Shown in pieces: positions 17,124 through 25,432 of a DNA stretch of 64,000 bases. The notes below the pieces were generated by a model. The model searched no databases, was not told the DNA's origin, and worked only from the letters and a program-made list of their open reading frames with translations. The position numbers and the translations under genes are program-made. This stretch comes from Bacteroidetes Order II. bacterium (GTDB lineage Bacteria; Bacteroidota; Rhodothermia; Rhodothermales; UBA2364). Within the stretch, counting starts at the first letter, position 1. Every line of letters starts with the position of its first letter. The stretch covers positions 124,001 to 188,000 of the forward strand of contig JAEUSQ010000039.1 of NCBI GenBank assembly GCA_016788705.1. The letters are read 5' to 3'.

Positions 17124-17744
17124 ATGAGTACGCCAAATACCGATAAACCCAAAAAAAATGTGGACGTTGTCATCCACACCTATGATGGCATTCAGGAGTA
17201 TGACAACATGATGCCCGGATGGTGGGCACTTATTTTTGTCATTACCATTTTTTGGTCTGCCATTTATGTGATTATTTATTATGATCGCGACACCTATCAA
17301 GAAGACCTGACTGCCGGGCTTGAAGAAGTAAATGCACTACGTGCAAAAGCGGATCAGTCTGGCTTTGGTAAAGACGTTACAGAAGAAAAACTAAAAGGCT
17401 TTACGGATGACAAAGCCCAAGCTGCTAAAGGAAAAACCGTTTATACGACCAATTGTGTGGCCTGTCACGGCGCCAACGGCGAAGGTGGAATTGGTGCAAA
17501 CCTAACAGACGAATATTGGCTGCATGGCGGCGACCGCGTGGCAGTTTTTAATACCATCACAAAAGGCTTTGTCGAAAAAGGAATGCCCGGATGGGAAGCC
17601 TCGATCTCAAGCACCGATCGTGCGGCTTTGGTTGCCTATGTGTATAGCTTGGCCGGAACCAACCCGCCCAATGCAAAAGCACCACAAGGTGAAAAATTTG
17701 TAGCGCCCGCCGCAGATGCCCCTGTAGCACCTGCAAAACAATAA
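17124..17744 (+). CDS. ccoP: cbb3-type cytochrome c oxidase subunit III with a single heme site
   Basis: 206 residues. The N-terminus has the CcoP signature DGIQEYDNMMPGWW just before one transmembrane helix (about 35-55), then a linker and one cytochrome c domain with NCVACHG (CxxCH), the LTDEYWLHGG block and the axial KGMPGW. Proteobacterial CcoP carries two CxxCH sites, whereas only one is present here. The C-terminus is a low-complexity Pro/Ala/Lys tail. It receives electrons from a soluble cytochrome or complex III and hands them to CcoO. Confidence 0.92.
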   Translation: MSTPNTDKPKKNVDVVIHTYDGIQEYDNMMPGWWALIFVITIFWSAIYVIIYYDRDTYQEDLTAGLEEVNALRAKADQSGFGKDVTEEKLKGFTDDKAQAAKGKTVYTTNCVACHGANGEGGIGANLTDEYWLHGGDRVAVFNTITKGFVEKGMPGWEASISSTDRAALVAYVYSLAGTNPPNAKAPQGEKFVAPAADAPVAPAKQ

Positions 17745-17831
17745 CAGATGTTTTTTCCGGTGGCCTAAAGAGCGGTACGATACAATAGGCTTTGCTATTC
17801 TGCCAAGCCTAAATAAAAACATAACACAACC

Positions 17832-19280
17832 ATGTCTAAGTTCTTAATAGAAAACATTGAAATACTCGACGCACCAGAGGCAGCCAGCAGTACCATGACG
17901 AAAGAGGGTAAACGCAAATGGATGTACCCGATCAAAGCCTCTGGAAGGTTCTACAATGCTCGTTTGGTGGTAGGTTGGTTGTTGATTGTATTTTTTGTAT
18001 CGTTACCAATAATCAAAATCAATGGTCAACCCGCTGTTTTGATTGACTTTATCCACCGGAAATTTGCTTTATTTGGCCTGATGTTTTATCCGACCGATAC
18101 CTTCCTGCTCTTGCTCTTTATGGTTGGAAGCATCTTGTCGGTGATCATAGGAACGGCCTTTCTGGGTAGGGTTTGGTGTGGATGGGGATGCCCACAAACG
18201 GTATATTTGGAATTTGTTTACCGCCCAATAGAGCGCTTTCTGGAAGGGCCAGAGCATGTTCGGCGGCGGCGCGACAATAGCCCCATGACGTTTGATACCT
18301 TTTGGCGAAAAGCCGTCAAGTTTGTACTCTATCTCTTGATAAGTTTTGCCTTGGCAAACGTTTTTGTTTCCTACTTTGTCGGTTGGGATCGCTTAGCAGA
18401 ATGGATGCAAGGTTCACCCTTTGATAACATTGGCTTTTTCATCCTGATGGCTGGCACGACTGCCCTGATGCTGTTTGACTTTGGGTATTTCCGTGAACAA
18501 ATGTGCGCCGTCACATGTCCATACGCCCGGATGCAATCTGTACTCTTAGACAAAGATTCAATGATTGTGTCCTATGACCCTGGACGCGGAGAGCCACGCG
18601 CCAGACGCGGGAAAAAGGCCCTACAGCAAGAAGCCGAAGGGCTTATTGAGGCCAAAGGCGATTGCATTGACTGCGCAGCTTGTGTCCGTACATGCCCAAC
18701 AGGGATTGACATTCGGGATGGACTGCAATTGGAATGTATTGCTTGTACCCAATGTATTGATGCCTGCGACCAGATCATGGACAGCATCGGAAAGCCACGG
18801 GGACTTGTCCGCTACACTTCGGAACACGAAATTGAAGGCACACCTACCAAGATTATTCGTCCAAGAACCATCATCTATTCCACCTTGATTCTTGCGATTT
18901 TCGTGGCCCTGTTTTCCTTATTGGCGATGCGTAAACCGATTGATGTAAATGTCGGACGCGATGTTGGCGCCCCTTTCATTCAAATGACCCCACAAGAAGT
19001 GGCGAACCGGATTCGGTTCCGCGTACACAACCAAGGTAGCGAAAATCTGACTTTCACAATCAAAGCCCTGTCTCCTGCAAATGCAAAAATTATTGTTGTA
19101 GGTGCACCTGTAACAGCACTCGCAGCAGGTGAAATGAAGCGGGTGGATACCTTTGTTACGGTTCCAAATGCCACCTTCACTGGAAAAGATCAGGTTCCGG
19201 TAAAATTCGAGGTCACCTTCTCGAATGGATATAAGAACGTGTCTGACTTTACCTTGCTTGGACCGTCTGTGCAAAAATAA
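17832..19280 (+). CDS. ccoG: Cytochrome c oxidase accessory protein CcoG (FixG/RdxA family)
   Basis: 482 residues with an N-terminal cytoplasmic stretch and several membrane helices. It carries the conserved WCGWGCPQTVYLEFVYRP and MCAVTCPYARMQSVLLD blocks, and a 2[4Fe-4S] ferredoxin domain (CIDCAACVRTCP ... CIACTQCIDACD). After a further helix (about 345-365) comes a periplasmic Ig-like FixG C-terminal domain. CcoG is known in proteobacteria as a copper reductase needed for cbb3 maturation. It lies 87 bases after ccoP and is followed by a strong terminator. The copper ATPase CcoI and CcoS, often next door, are not in the window. Confidence 0.94.
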   Translation: MSKFLIENIEILDAPEAASSTMTKEGKRKWMYPIKASGRFYNARLVVGWLLIVFFVSLPIIKINGQPAVLIDFIHRKFALFGLMFYPTDTFLLLLFMVGSILSVIIGTAFLGRVWCGWGCPQTVYLEFVYRPIERFLEGPEHVRRRRDNSPMTFDTFWRKAVKFVLYLLISFALANVFVSYFVGWDRLAEWMQGSPFDNIGFFILMAGTTALMLFDFGYFREQMCAVTCPYARMQSVLLDKDSMIVSYDPGRGEPRARRGKKALQQEAEGLIEAKGDCIDCAACVRTCPTGIDIRDGLQLECIACTQCIDACDQIMDSIGKPRGLVRYTSEHEIEGTPTKIIRPRTIIYSTLILAIFVALFSLLAMRKPIDVNVGRDVGAPFIQMTPQEVANRIRFRVHNQGSENLTFTIKALSPANAKIIVVGAPVTALAAGEMKRVDTFVTVPNATFTGKDQVPVKFEVTFSNGYKNVSDFTLLGPSVQK

Positions 19281-19324
19281 TATGTTGGATGCTTATGCAT
19301 TCATCGTGTTGCTTATATTATCAA

Positions 19325-19361
19325 AGAACGAGGTATTCTATAATACCTCGTTCTCTTTTTT
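19325..19361 (+). terminator. Strong terminator between ccoG and ccoH
   Basis: A perfect 13-bp stem (AGAACGAGGTATT / AATACCTCGTTCT) with loop CTAT, followed by CTTTTTT. It lies 44 bases after ccoG and 20 bases before the ccoH start. Confidence 0.9.
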
Positions 19362-19380
19362 AACCTTTCCCTAAAGACTT

Positions 19381-19869
19381 ATGCCTGCTCCAAACGAAAA
19401 AGGCTATTATCGCTGGCCTATATTTATCATTGCCCTCTTGGCTATTACCATGATTGGGAGCATCAGTGTGTTGTTCATCGCCAATTATGACGGTGGGGCG
19501 AAAGTGGTGGACAATTATTATAAAAAAGCCCTCGATTTTGACAAATCCTCCGCCCTAATACATGAGAGTGAAAAATTAGGCTGGCAGGTAACATTGCTTC
19601 CCATACAAAATACCGCAGCACAGGTCTCCACATTGGTCTTCATGATTACCGACCGAGACGGAAATCCGTTGCAAAATCTCTCTGGAAAACTTAAAGCCGA
19701 ACGTGTTGGTACCACCATCAAAGCCGAGACGTCCCTAATCACCGATCTCCAGCCCGGAAAAATGAGTAGTAAGCTAAAACTTATGCCGAAAGGACTTTGG
19801 GATTTTACCCTCTTGCTCTCCAATGGGCAACAAGAATTTAAACAAGTCATCCGTCAGGAGATTCTATGA
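19381..19869 (+). CDS. ccoH: FixH/CcoH family protein
   Basis: 162 residues. One N-terminal transmembrane helix (WPIFIIALLAITMIGSISVLF, about 12-32) is followed by the NYYKKALDFDK motif and an exported beta-rich domain, the standard layout of FixH/CcoH, an assembly subunit of the cbb3 oxidase. It sits just downstream of a strong terminator after ccoG, so it is either expressed by read-through or from its own promoter in the 20-base gap or the end of ccoG. Confidence 0.85.
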   Translation: MPAPNEKGYYRWPIFIIALLAITMIGSISVLFIANYDGGAKVVDNYYKKALDFDKSSALIHESEKLGWQVTLLPIQNTAAQVSTLVFMITDRDGNPLQNLSGKLKAERVGTTIKAETSLITDLQPGKMSSKLKLMPKGLWDFTLLLSNGQQEFKQVIRQEIL

Positions 19870-19901
19870 TAGAACCATTTTAAACATTCTTCCATAATGA
19901 T

Positions 19902-20339
19902 ATGAAAAGAATATTTTTTATATGGTTACTTCTATTTGCTTCGGCCAATGTAACCCTTGCACAGGTGTGCGATGGTTCTGCGGTGAAAGTCATCCGTGCA
20001 TCCTCTAGTCCCAAATTTGATCGGCTCGTTTTTGAGTTTTATGGAGATACCGTTCCTCCTATTGAGTCTTTGGCCTATGCCAAGCCCCCATTTATTGGAC
20101 CATCGGGCGAACCAGAAAAAGTGACCGGAAAGTTTTTTGTGGAGGCATTTTGGCATACGCCCATGGATACATGCAGCGTGGGCAAAAAACAATTTAACTT
20201 ACCCATCTTGCGAAGTGTGAAAGTCTATGACCTCTTTGAAGGCGACATCCGCTATATCATCAGCCTGAAGAAAAAAGCCACCTTTACCACAACCAAATTG
20301 ACCAATCCTGGACGCTTAGTGCTAGATTTTGCCAAGTAA
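19902..20339 (+). CDS. Exported AMIN-like domain protein
   Basis: 145 residues. Signal peptide 1-21 (ending TLAQ) and a single beta-rich domain. The pattern SPKFDRLVFEF, then EAFWHTP, then ILRSVKVYDLFEGDIRYIISLKK and a final PGRLVLDF is characteristic of AMIN-like domains, which in other proteins bind peptidoglycan or secretin partners. It follows ccoH by 32 bases on the same strand and may be co-transcribed, but a link to the oxidase is not evident. Confidence 0.7.
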   Translation: MKRIFFIWLLLFASANVTLAQVCDGSAVKVIRASSSPKFDRLVFEFYGDTVPPIESLAYAKPPFIGPSGEPEKVTGKFFVEAFWHTPMDTCSVGKKQFNLPILRSVKVYDLFEGDIRYIISLKKKATFTTTKLTNPGRLVLDFAK

Positions 20340-20398
20340 AAAACGCCGATTCCTAAAGGCTTTAACACAAAAACTCCGGAAATACCCATCATTCCAAC

Positions 20399-21583
20399 TC
20401 ACTTTCTCGGGAAACGTGCCGATTTTTTGTAAAAAGACGCCCGCAAGGAGTCGGCAAGATGTTGATTTTGCTCAAAAAGTCCTTCGTAGAAGAAGAATAC
20501 CTCACCGTGCAGGCCTTTTTCACGGTTATAGCGGAGGGCTTCTTTCACATACACGGGGTCATTAAACCGAGGCCCAGCCTTGATCAAGATACCCGGAGCC
20601 ATGATCATTTTCCGTGTTTTCAGGTCTAAGCCTGACTCCCGAATCATGTCATCAATGGTACTTTTGTAGCGCTCAATTTCGTATCGGTACGCTTGTGGAT
20701 GCAGCATATCCACTTGGCCACGCCGAATCCACTCTGGCCAATCTTGCAGATATTCCTCTAAAGACCACGGATAGATACTAGGAGAAAGCGAAACAATGAG
20801 GTTTGGGTTCTGAGACTTTACCATTTGGTACAATCGTCCCCCAAAATCTGAGAGTTTATCCGCACGCCATTGGAGCCAAGCAGGATCTTTATAATCATGG
20901 GGTGGAGTTTCGCCATTATGCTCTTTGCGATACAACGAGACCGTGTAATCATCGTAGCCACCAGAGGACGGGAGTGCTGGAAGGCGGTCATCCCCTTGAA
21001 TCCCATCCACTTTGTACCGCTCTATAACCTCTTGAATGATCTCCAAAACGAATTGCTGCACCTCCGGATGAAAGCCGTTGAGCCACGTAAAGCCATTTTT
21101 TTTAAGAATATTCCCCTCACGGTCACGCCCAGCCCATTGTGGATATTTCGCCAGAATATTATCAGGCGGATTGTATGAACTGGAAAATCCAAACTCGAAC
21201 CAAGGAATCACTTTTAGGTTGTATTTTTGGGCTTCGCGAATAATTTCGGCCAATGGATCTATGCGATTCGCCGCAAAAACGGAATCTTGACGGTTCGCCT
21301 CCCCAAAATACTTCACCATTACATTGCTGGGGTGCATGGTATAACCGTCATTATAGACCACCGGATATACCACATTAAATCCCGCATCGGCAAGACGTTT
21401 GATGCCCACCTGAATATTCTGACGTGTAAACATCACTTCGGAATCAATGTTCGTTAGCCAAACGCCCCGAATTTCACCAGATCCCCAATTTTTTCCATGT
21501 ATGGAGGGTTTGATCGTGGAGCAACCCAGCCCCAAACTGCCGAAAATGATCAGCAAGCAGCTTGCGACAATGGAATAGTTCAT
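20399..21583 (-). CDS. Lipoprotein family-10-like glycosidase (GHL10, DUF187 type)
   Basis: 394 residues. Signal with lipobox LGLGC (Cys about 21), then a TIM-barrel domain that starts with RGVWLTNIDSEVMF and contains FNVVYPVVYNDGYT, VIPWFEFGF, GIQGDDRLPALPSSGGYDDYTV and DMLHPQAYRYEI. These blocks mark the GHL10 (YngK/DUF187) family of putative glycosyl hydrolases. The acid pairs in GDDRL are plausible catalytic residues, though the substrate is unproven. It is divergent from a longer paralogue at 21675 and shares a 91-base intergenic region with it. Membrane tethering suggests it processes what the secreted paralogue releases. Confidence 0.88.
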   Translation of the reverse strand: MNYSIVASCLLIIFGSLGLGCSTIKPSIHGKNWGSGEIRGVWLTNIDSEVMFTRQNIQVGIKRLADAGFNVVYPVVYNDGYTMHPSNVMVKYFGEANRQDSVFAANRIDPLAEIIREAQKYNLKVIPWFEFGFSSSYNPPDNILAKYPQWAGRDREGNILKKNGFTWLNGFHPEVQQFVLEIIQEVIERYKVDGIQGDDRLPALPSSGGYDDYTVSLYRKEHNGETPPHDYKDPAWLQWRADKLSDFGGRLYQMVKSQNPNLIVSLSPSIYPWSLEEYLQDWPEWIRRGQVDMLHPQAYRYEIERYKSTIDDMIRESGLDLKTRKMIMAPGILIKAGPRFNDPVYVKEALRYNREKGLHGEVFFFYEGLFEQNQHLADSLRASFYKKSARFPRK

Positions 21584-21674
21584 CCTATTAACAAATTTTA
21601 TTTGCGGTTAACCATCCTCGTTCCTTATCCTTATCGGGTAATTTATCCCAATAGTTTATCATACAAGATACGCC
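21584..21674. promoter_or_regulatory. Shared promoter region of two divergent GHL10 genes
   Basis: Only 91 bases separate the two divergent paralogue starts, so promoters for both directions must lie here or overlap the coding ends. No operator palindrome was identified. Confidence 0.5.
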
Positions 21675-23603
21675 ATGAGTAAGCCAATTCGTGTATTTGC
21701 GTCCATTTTCCTAATCTTCCTTACCCTATCCAAAAATGCGGCACCTGTGCAAGGTCAATCTTTGCCCGTCTATAAAAAAGAAGTACGCGGTGTCTGGATT
21801 ACGAACGTGGCGTCGGATATCTTAAACTCTCGGGAAAATATTGCCCGTGGATTAGATTATCTTGCCCAAAACGGCTTTAATGTCATTTTTCCAGTAGTCT
21901 GGAACAAGGATTACACCCTCTTTCCAAGCAATGTAATGGTACGCCATTTCGGAGCCGAACGGCGGTTAGATCCAGCCTTTGCTGCTCAAAAACGGGATCC
22001 ACTCGCCGAGCTTATCGTGGAAGCACATAGCCGTGGAATGGAGGTCATTCCGTGGTTTGAATATGGTTTTGCCTCTAATGGGTTTTTGGTAAATGCTAAG
22101 CCGGACTGGGCAACTCTCGGCACGAATGGCAAAGTCGTGAATAAAAACGGTTTTTTCTGGATGGCAGCCATTAATCCAGACGTTCAACAATTCATGCTCG
22201 ACTTGATGAAGGAGGTGATCGAAAACTACGATGTGGATGGCATACAAGGAGATGACCGCTTGCCTGCAATGGCAGTGGAAGGCGGCTATGATGAATACAC
22301 GGTTCAGCTCTATAAACGAGAACACAACGGGATTGCCCCTCCAACTTTCCAAAAAGACCCCGATTGGGTGCAGTGGCGCTCAGACAAATTAACCACTTTC
22401 CTAGGTAAACTTTATAGAATGGTCAAAAAACAAGACCCCAATCTGACCGTCTCCATGTCTCCTTCCATTCTGGATTTTGCCAAATACGAGTATCTCCAGG
22501 ATTGGACCCGGTGGCTGGATTCCACCTATGTGGACTTGGTACACCCACAAGCCTACCGATATGATCTTTTTGGATATCAGAGCATTGTTGGGCAGATGGT
22601 CGGTGCTACCCCAACATCTTCCGGTTATGTAAAACAGACATATAAGCATAAAATTTCCCCAGGGATTGTCACAAAAGCTTCTCAGATCAATGGTCCCAAT
22701 TTGGTAAGGCAAATGGTCAACTACCACCGAAACTTGGGCGTGATGGGAGAGGTGTTTTTTTATTATGAAGGCATGGGCGCACAAAACCAGTTTTTGGCTG
22801 ATTCTCTGCGGAAGTACTTCTACAAAGAACCCGCCGTTATGCCCAACCGGAACTCCGTCTGGCGTCCCATTCCAACCATTCAAAATGAAACGGATGCCAC
22901 CGTCCTTAAATCGGGCACATGGGAAGCCAACGCCGGAGCCGGATACGCGGGAGCGGTACTACGTGGCAAACAAGGAACAAATCCTGTCATTACATACCGC
23001 TTTAGCCCGCCCTATTCTGGCTTTTTTGATGTTTTTGTTTGGGTTGCTGGTGGACGTAGCGATGCCTCTCAGATTGCACCATATAGCATCAAGAACAATA
23101 ACGGATTACAATATACCGAATTTGTCAATCAAGTGTCCGCTGATAGCCGTTGGGTCAAACTAACCGGCATTCCGGCTGTTTTCGGAAAAGACATTGAAAT
23201 TGTGGTATTTGCAGACGATGTGGCAGATGGAGGCGCCGTCTATGCCGATGCGGTTATGTTTAAGCTCAACCGTAAAAAATCTCCAGAAGTACAAATACAA
23301 TTCCGCACACCAATAGACCGCGACCCAGGGCTGCCCCAACAAATTGACTTAGACCAGAATTACCCAAACCCTTTTAATCCAACCACCACCATCCGCTTCC
23401 GATTGGAGAAAACCGAGTCGGTACGCCTCACCTTATACGACATGCTGGGCAGACGAGTAGGTACTTTGGTAGATAACCGGCTGTTAACTGCTGGCGAACA
23501 TCAGGTGGTAGTGGATGCACAACACCTTCCTAGTGGTCACTACCATTATCGCCTCGAAACCCCCACAGGTGCCTTAATTCGACAAATGACCTTGATCAAG
23601 TAA
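21675..23603 (+). CDS. Secreted GHL10 glycosidase with accessory domain and T9SS-type C-terminal tail
   Basis: 642 residues. Signal peptide about 1-28, then a GHL10 barrel (about 33-385) parallel to its divergent neighbour: RGVWITNVASDIL, VIFPVVWNKDYT, VIPWFEYGF, GIQGDDRLPAM, VHPQAYRYDLF. Residues about 415-535 form a beta domain resembling golvesin-type or carbohydrate-binding modules (PPYSGFFDVFVWV ... GAVYADAVMFKL). From about 555, LDQNYPNPFNPTTTIRF and LYDMLGRRVGTLV form the C-terminal sorting/FlgD-like tail found in type IX-secreted proteins. First gene of a four-gene unit that also includes a symporter and an oxidoreductase. Confidence 0.9.
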   Translation: MSKPIRVFASIFLIFLTLSKNAAPVQGQSLPVYKKEVRGVWITNVASDILNSRENIARGLDYLAQNGFNVIFPVVWNKDYTLFPSNVMVRHFGAERRLDPAFAAQKRDPLAELIVEAHSRGMEVIPWFEYGFASNGFLVNAKPDWATLGTNGKVVNKNGFFWMAAINPDVQQFMLDLMKEVIENYDVDGIQGDDRLPAMAVEGGYDEYTVQLYKREHNGIAPPTFQKDPDWVQWRSDKLTTFLGKLYRMVKKQDPNLTVSMSPSILDFAKYEYLQDWTRWLDSTYVDLVHPQAYRYDLFGYQSIVGQMVGATPTSSGYVKQTYKHKISPGIVTKASQINGPNLVRQMVNYHRNLGVMGEVFFYYEGMGAQNQFLADSLRKYFYKEPAVMPNRNSVWRPIPTIQNETDATVLKSGTWEANAGAGYAGAVLRGKQGTNPVITYRFSPPYSGFFDVFVWVAGGRSDASQIAPYSIKNNNGLQYTEFVNQVSADSRWVKLTGIPAVFGKDIEIVVFADDVADGGAVYADAVMFKLNRKKSPEVQIQFRTPIDRDPGLPQQIDLDQNYPNPFNPTTTIRFRLEKTESVRLTLYDMLGRRVGTLVDNRLLTAGEHQVVVDAQHLPSGHYHYRLETPTGALIRQMTLIK

Positions 23604-23629
23604 TTCTTTCATCTTTTTCCCCTTTACCC

Positions 23630-25432
23630 ATGCATTGGATAGATTATAGCATCGTTGGTATTTACCTCGCCATCCTCGTCGGCATCAGCTATTATTTTCA
23701 ACGCCTTGCCACACGCAATACCAACAGCTTTTTCCTCGGCGATAACAACCTGCCGTGGTGGGCCTTGGGCGCATCCGGAATGGCCTCTAACTTGGACGTG
23801 AGCGGTACGATGATTATCGCAGCAATGGTTTACGTATTGGGGGTTCAAGGGATTTTTATTGGCATTCGTGGCGATGTGGTCCTCATTCTCGCCTTCCTGA
23901 TGATTTTCACGGGCAAATGGAACCGCCGAAGCAATGTTATGACCGTCGCAGAGTGGATGGAATTTCGCTTTGGTACAGGAAAAGAAGGCCAGCTTGCAAG
24001 GCTTCTTTCCGCCATTTCTGCATTGGTTTTTACCGTCTGGGCATTGTCCTACTTTAATACCGGAAGCGGCATCTTTTTTAAAGAGATGTTGGGAATTGAT
24101 CCGCTTTATGGCATGATCATCATGATTACCATCTCTTTACTTTATGCTGTTTTGAGTGGTCTATATGGGGTGGTTTATACGGAAGTTTTTCAGGGCGTTC
24201 TGATTCTCATTACCATTATATATGTGGTGATACGGGTAATGGTTTCCTATACCTTGCCCGAAACTTTCACGGTATCTGTCCCAATTGAAGGCGGAGGTTT
24301 TCAGGAAATTGAAACGACTCTTGCCTCTTGGACGCAATTGCTACCCAGTTGGTCTTTAAGTCTGCCCAAAGGCCCATATGAACAGTATAATATTTTGGGG
24401 TTGGCTACCCTTTATTATTTATTTAGAACCGTTCTGGACGGCGCAAGTGGCGCTGGTGGATATATTGCACAACGATTTTATGCCGCCAAAAACGAACGTG
24501 AAGTGGGTCTTCTGAGTGTTTTCTGGGTGTTTCTGCTGTCTTTCCGCTGGCCATTTGTCATTAGTATCGCCATATTAGGTATTTTCTGGGGCATCGAAGG
24601 CAATGTAATCGCAAATCCGGAAGCCGTACTCCCCGTAGTGATGATGAATCTGTTTCCGGTTGGACTAAAAGGACTGGTGGTGGCAGGATTAATGGCAGCG
24701 GCCATGAGTACCTTTGTTGCATTGGTGAACTCCGGTGCGGCATACTGGGTCAACGACCTCTATGTCCGGTTTTTAAAGCCTGATGCCACGAATAAAGCCC
24801 AGATCACGCACAGCCGAGTAGCCTCGGTTGTCGTTGTTATTTTAGGATTGGTCACCACCTACCTTTTTAACAGCCTAAATGATGTCTGGGACTGGCTATT
24901 AATGGGATTTGGGATCGGAATGATCATTCCCGGCGTTTTCCGTTGGTATTGGTGGCGTTTTAATGGATATGGCTATGCTGCCGGGGTTGTTACGGGTCTA
25001 TTATTTTCTACAGGTCAACGCCTTTTTGACTTCCAATTAGATGCTTTTACTACGTTTTTCCTTACTGCAGGCATCACAACCATTGCTTGTATCATGGCCA
25101 CCTTGCTTACACCCGCCACCGAAATGGACACGCTCGTCAAGTTCTATCGTCAAACCCGCCCATTTGGTTTTTGGAAGCCCGTAAAGGCACTTGTAGCACT
25201 AAAAGAAGTAGAAAGCATCCACGCCGAAAACCGTAAAGACCTCTTGGCCACTCCTTTTGCAATGGGATGGCAGATGTCTTTGTTTATTATGATGATGGTT
25301 TTGCCCACCAAACAATGGGCCCAATTTGGGATTGCCTTCCTCGTATTTGCCTTTTTTTCCGCTGGCCTCTACTTCACCTGGTTCCGTAACCTTAGCAAAA
25401 AACCTTCTTCAACCGCATTGGAGACCTCATGA
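23630..25432 (+). CDS. Sodium:solute symporter (SSS family)
   Basis: 600 residues with about 13-14 transmembrane helices. N-terminal YLAILVGISYYF and RNTNSFFLGDNNLPWWALGASGMASNLDVSGTM are the hallmark first helices of the SSS fold (residues about 9-70). GLVVAGLMAAAMSTFVALVNSGAAYWVND corresponds to the helix-8 Na+-site region. Such proteins bring sugars or organic acids in with Na+ at the inner membrane. It lies between the secreted glycosidase (26 bases upstream) and the FAD oxidoreductase (ATGA overlap), so it probably imports a sugar-like product. The exact substrate cannot be read from sequence. Confidence 0.9.
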   Translation: MHWIDYSIVGIYLAILVGISYYFQRLATRNTNSFFLGDNNLPWWALGASGMASNLDVSGTMIIAAMVYVLGVQGIFIGIRGDVVLILAFLMIFTGKWNRRSNVMTVAEWMEFRFGTGKEGQLARLLSAISALVFTVWALSYFNTGSGIFFKEMLGIDPLYGMIIMITISLLYAVLSGLYGVVYTEVFQGVLILITIIYVVIRVMVSYTLPETFTVSVPIEGGGFQEIETTLASWTQLLPSWSLSLPKGPYEQYNILGLATLYYLFRTVLDGASGAGGYIAQRFYAAKNEREVGLLSVFWVFLLSFRWPFVISIAILGIFWGIEGNVIANPEAVLPVVMMNLFPVGLKGLVVAGLMAAAMSTFVALVNSGAAYWVNDLYVRFLKPDATNKAQITHSRVASVVVVILGLVTTYLFNSLNDVWDWLLMGFGIGMIIPGVFRWYWWRFNGYGYAAGVVTGLLFSTGQRLFDFQLDAFTTFFLTAGITTIACIMATLLTPATEMDTLVKFYRQTRPFGFWKPVKALVALKEVESIHAENRKDLLATPFAMGWQMSLFIMMMVLPTKQWAQFGIAFLVFAFFSAGLYFTWFRNLSKKPSSTALETS

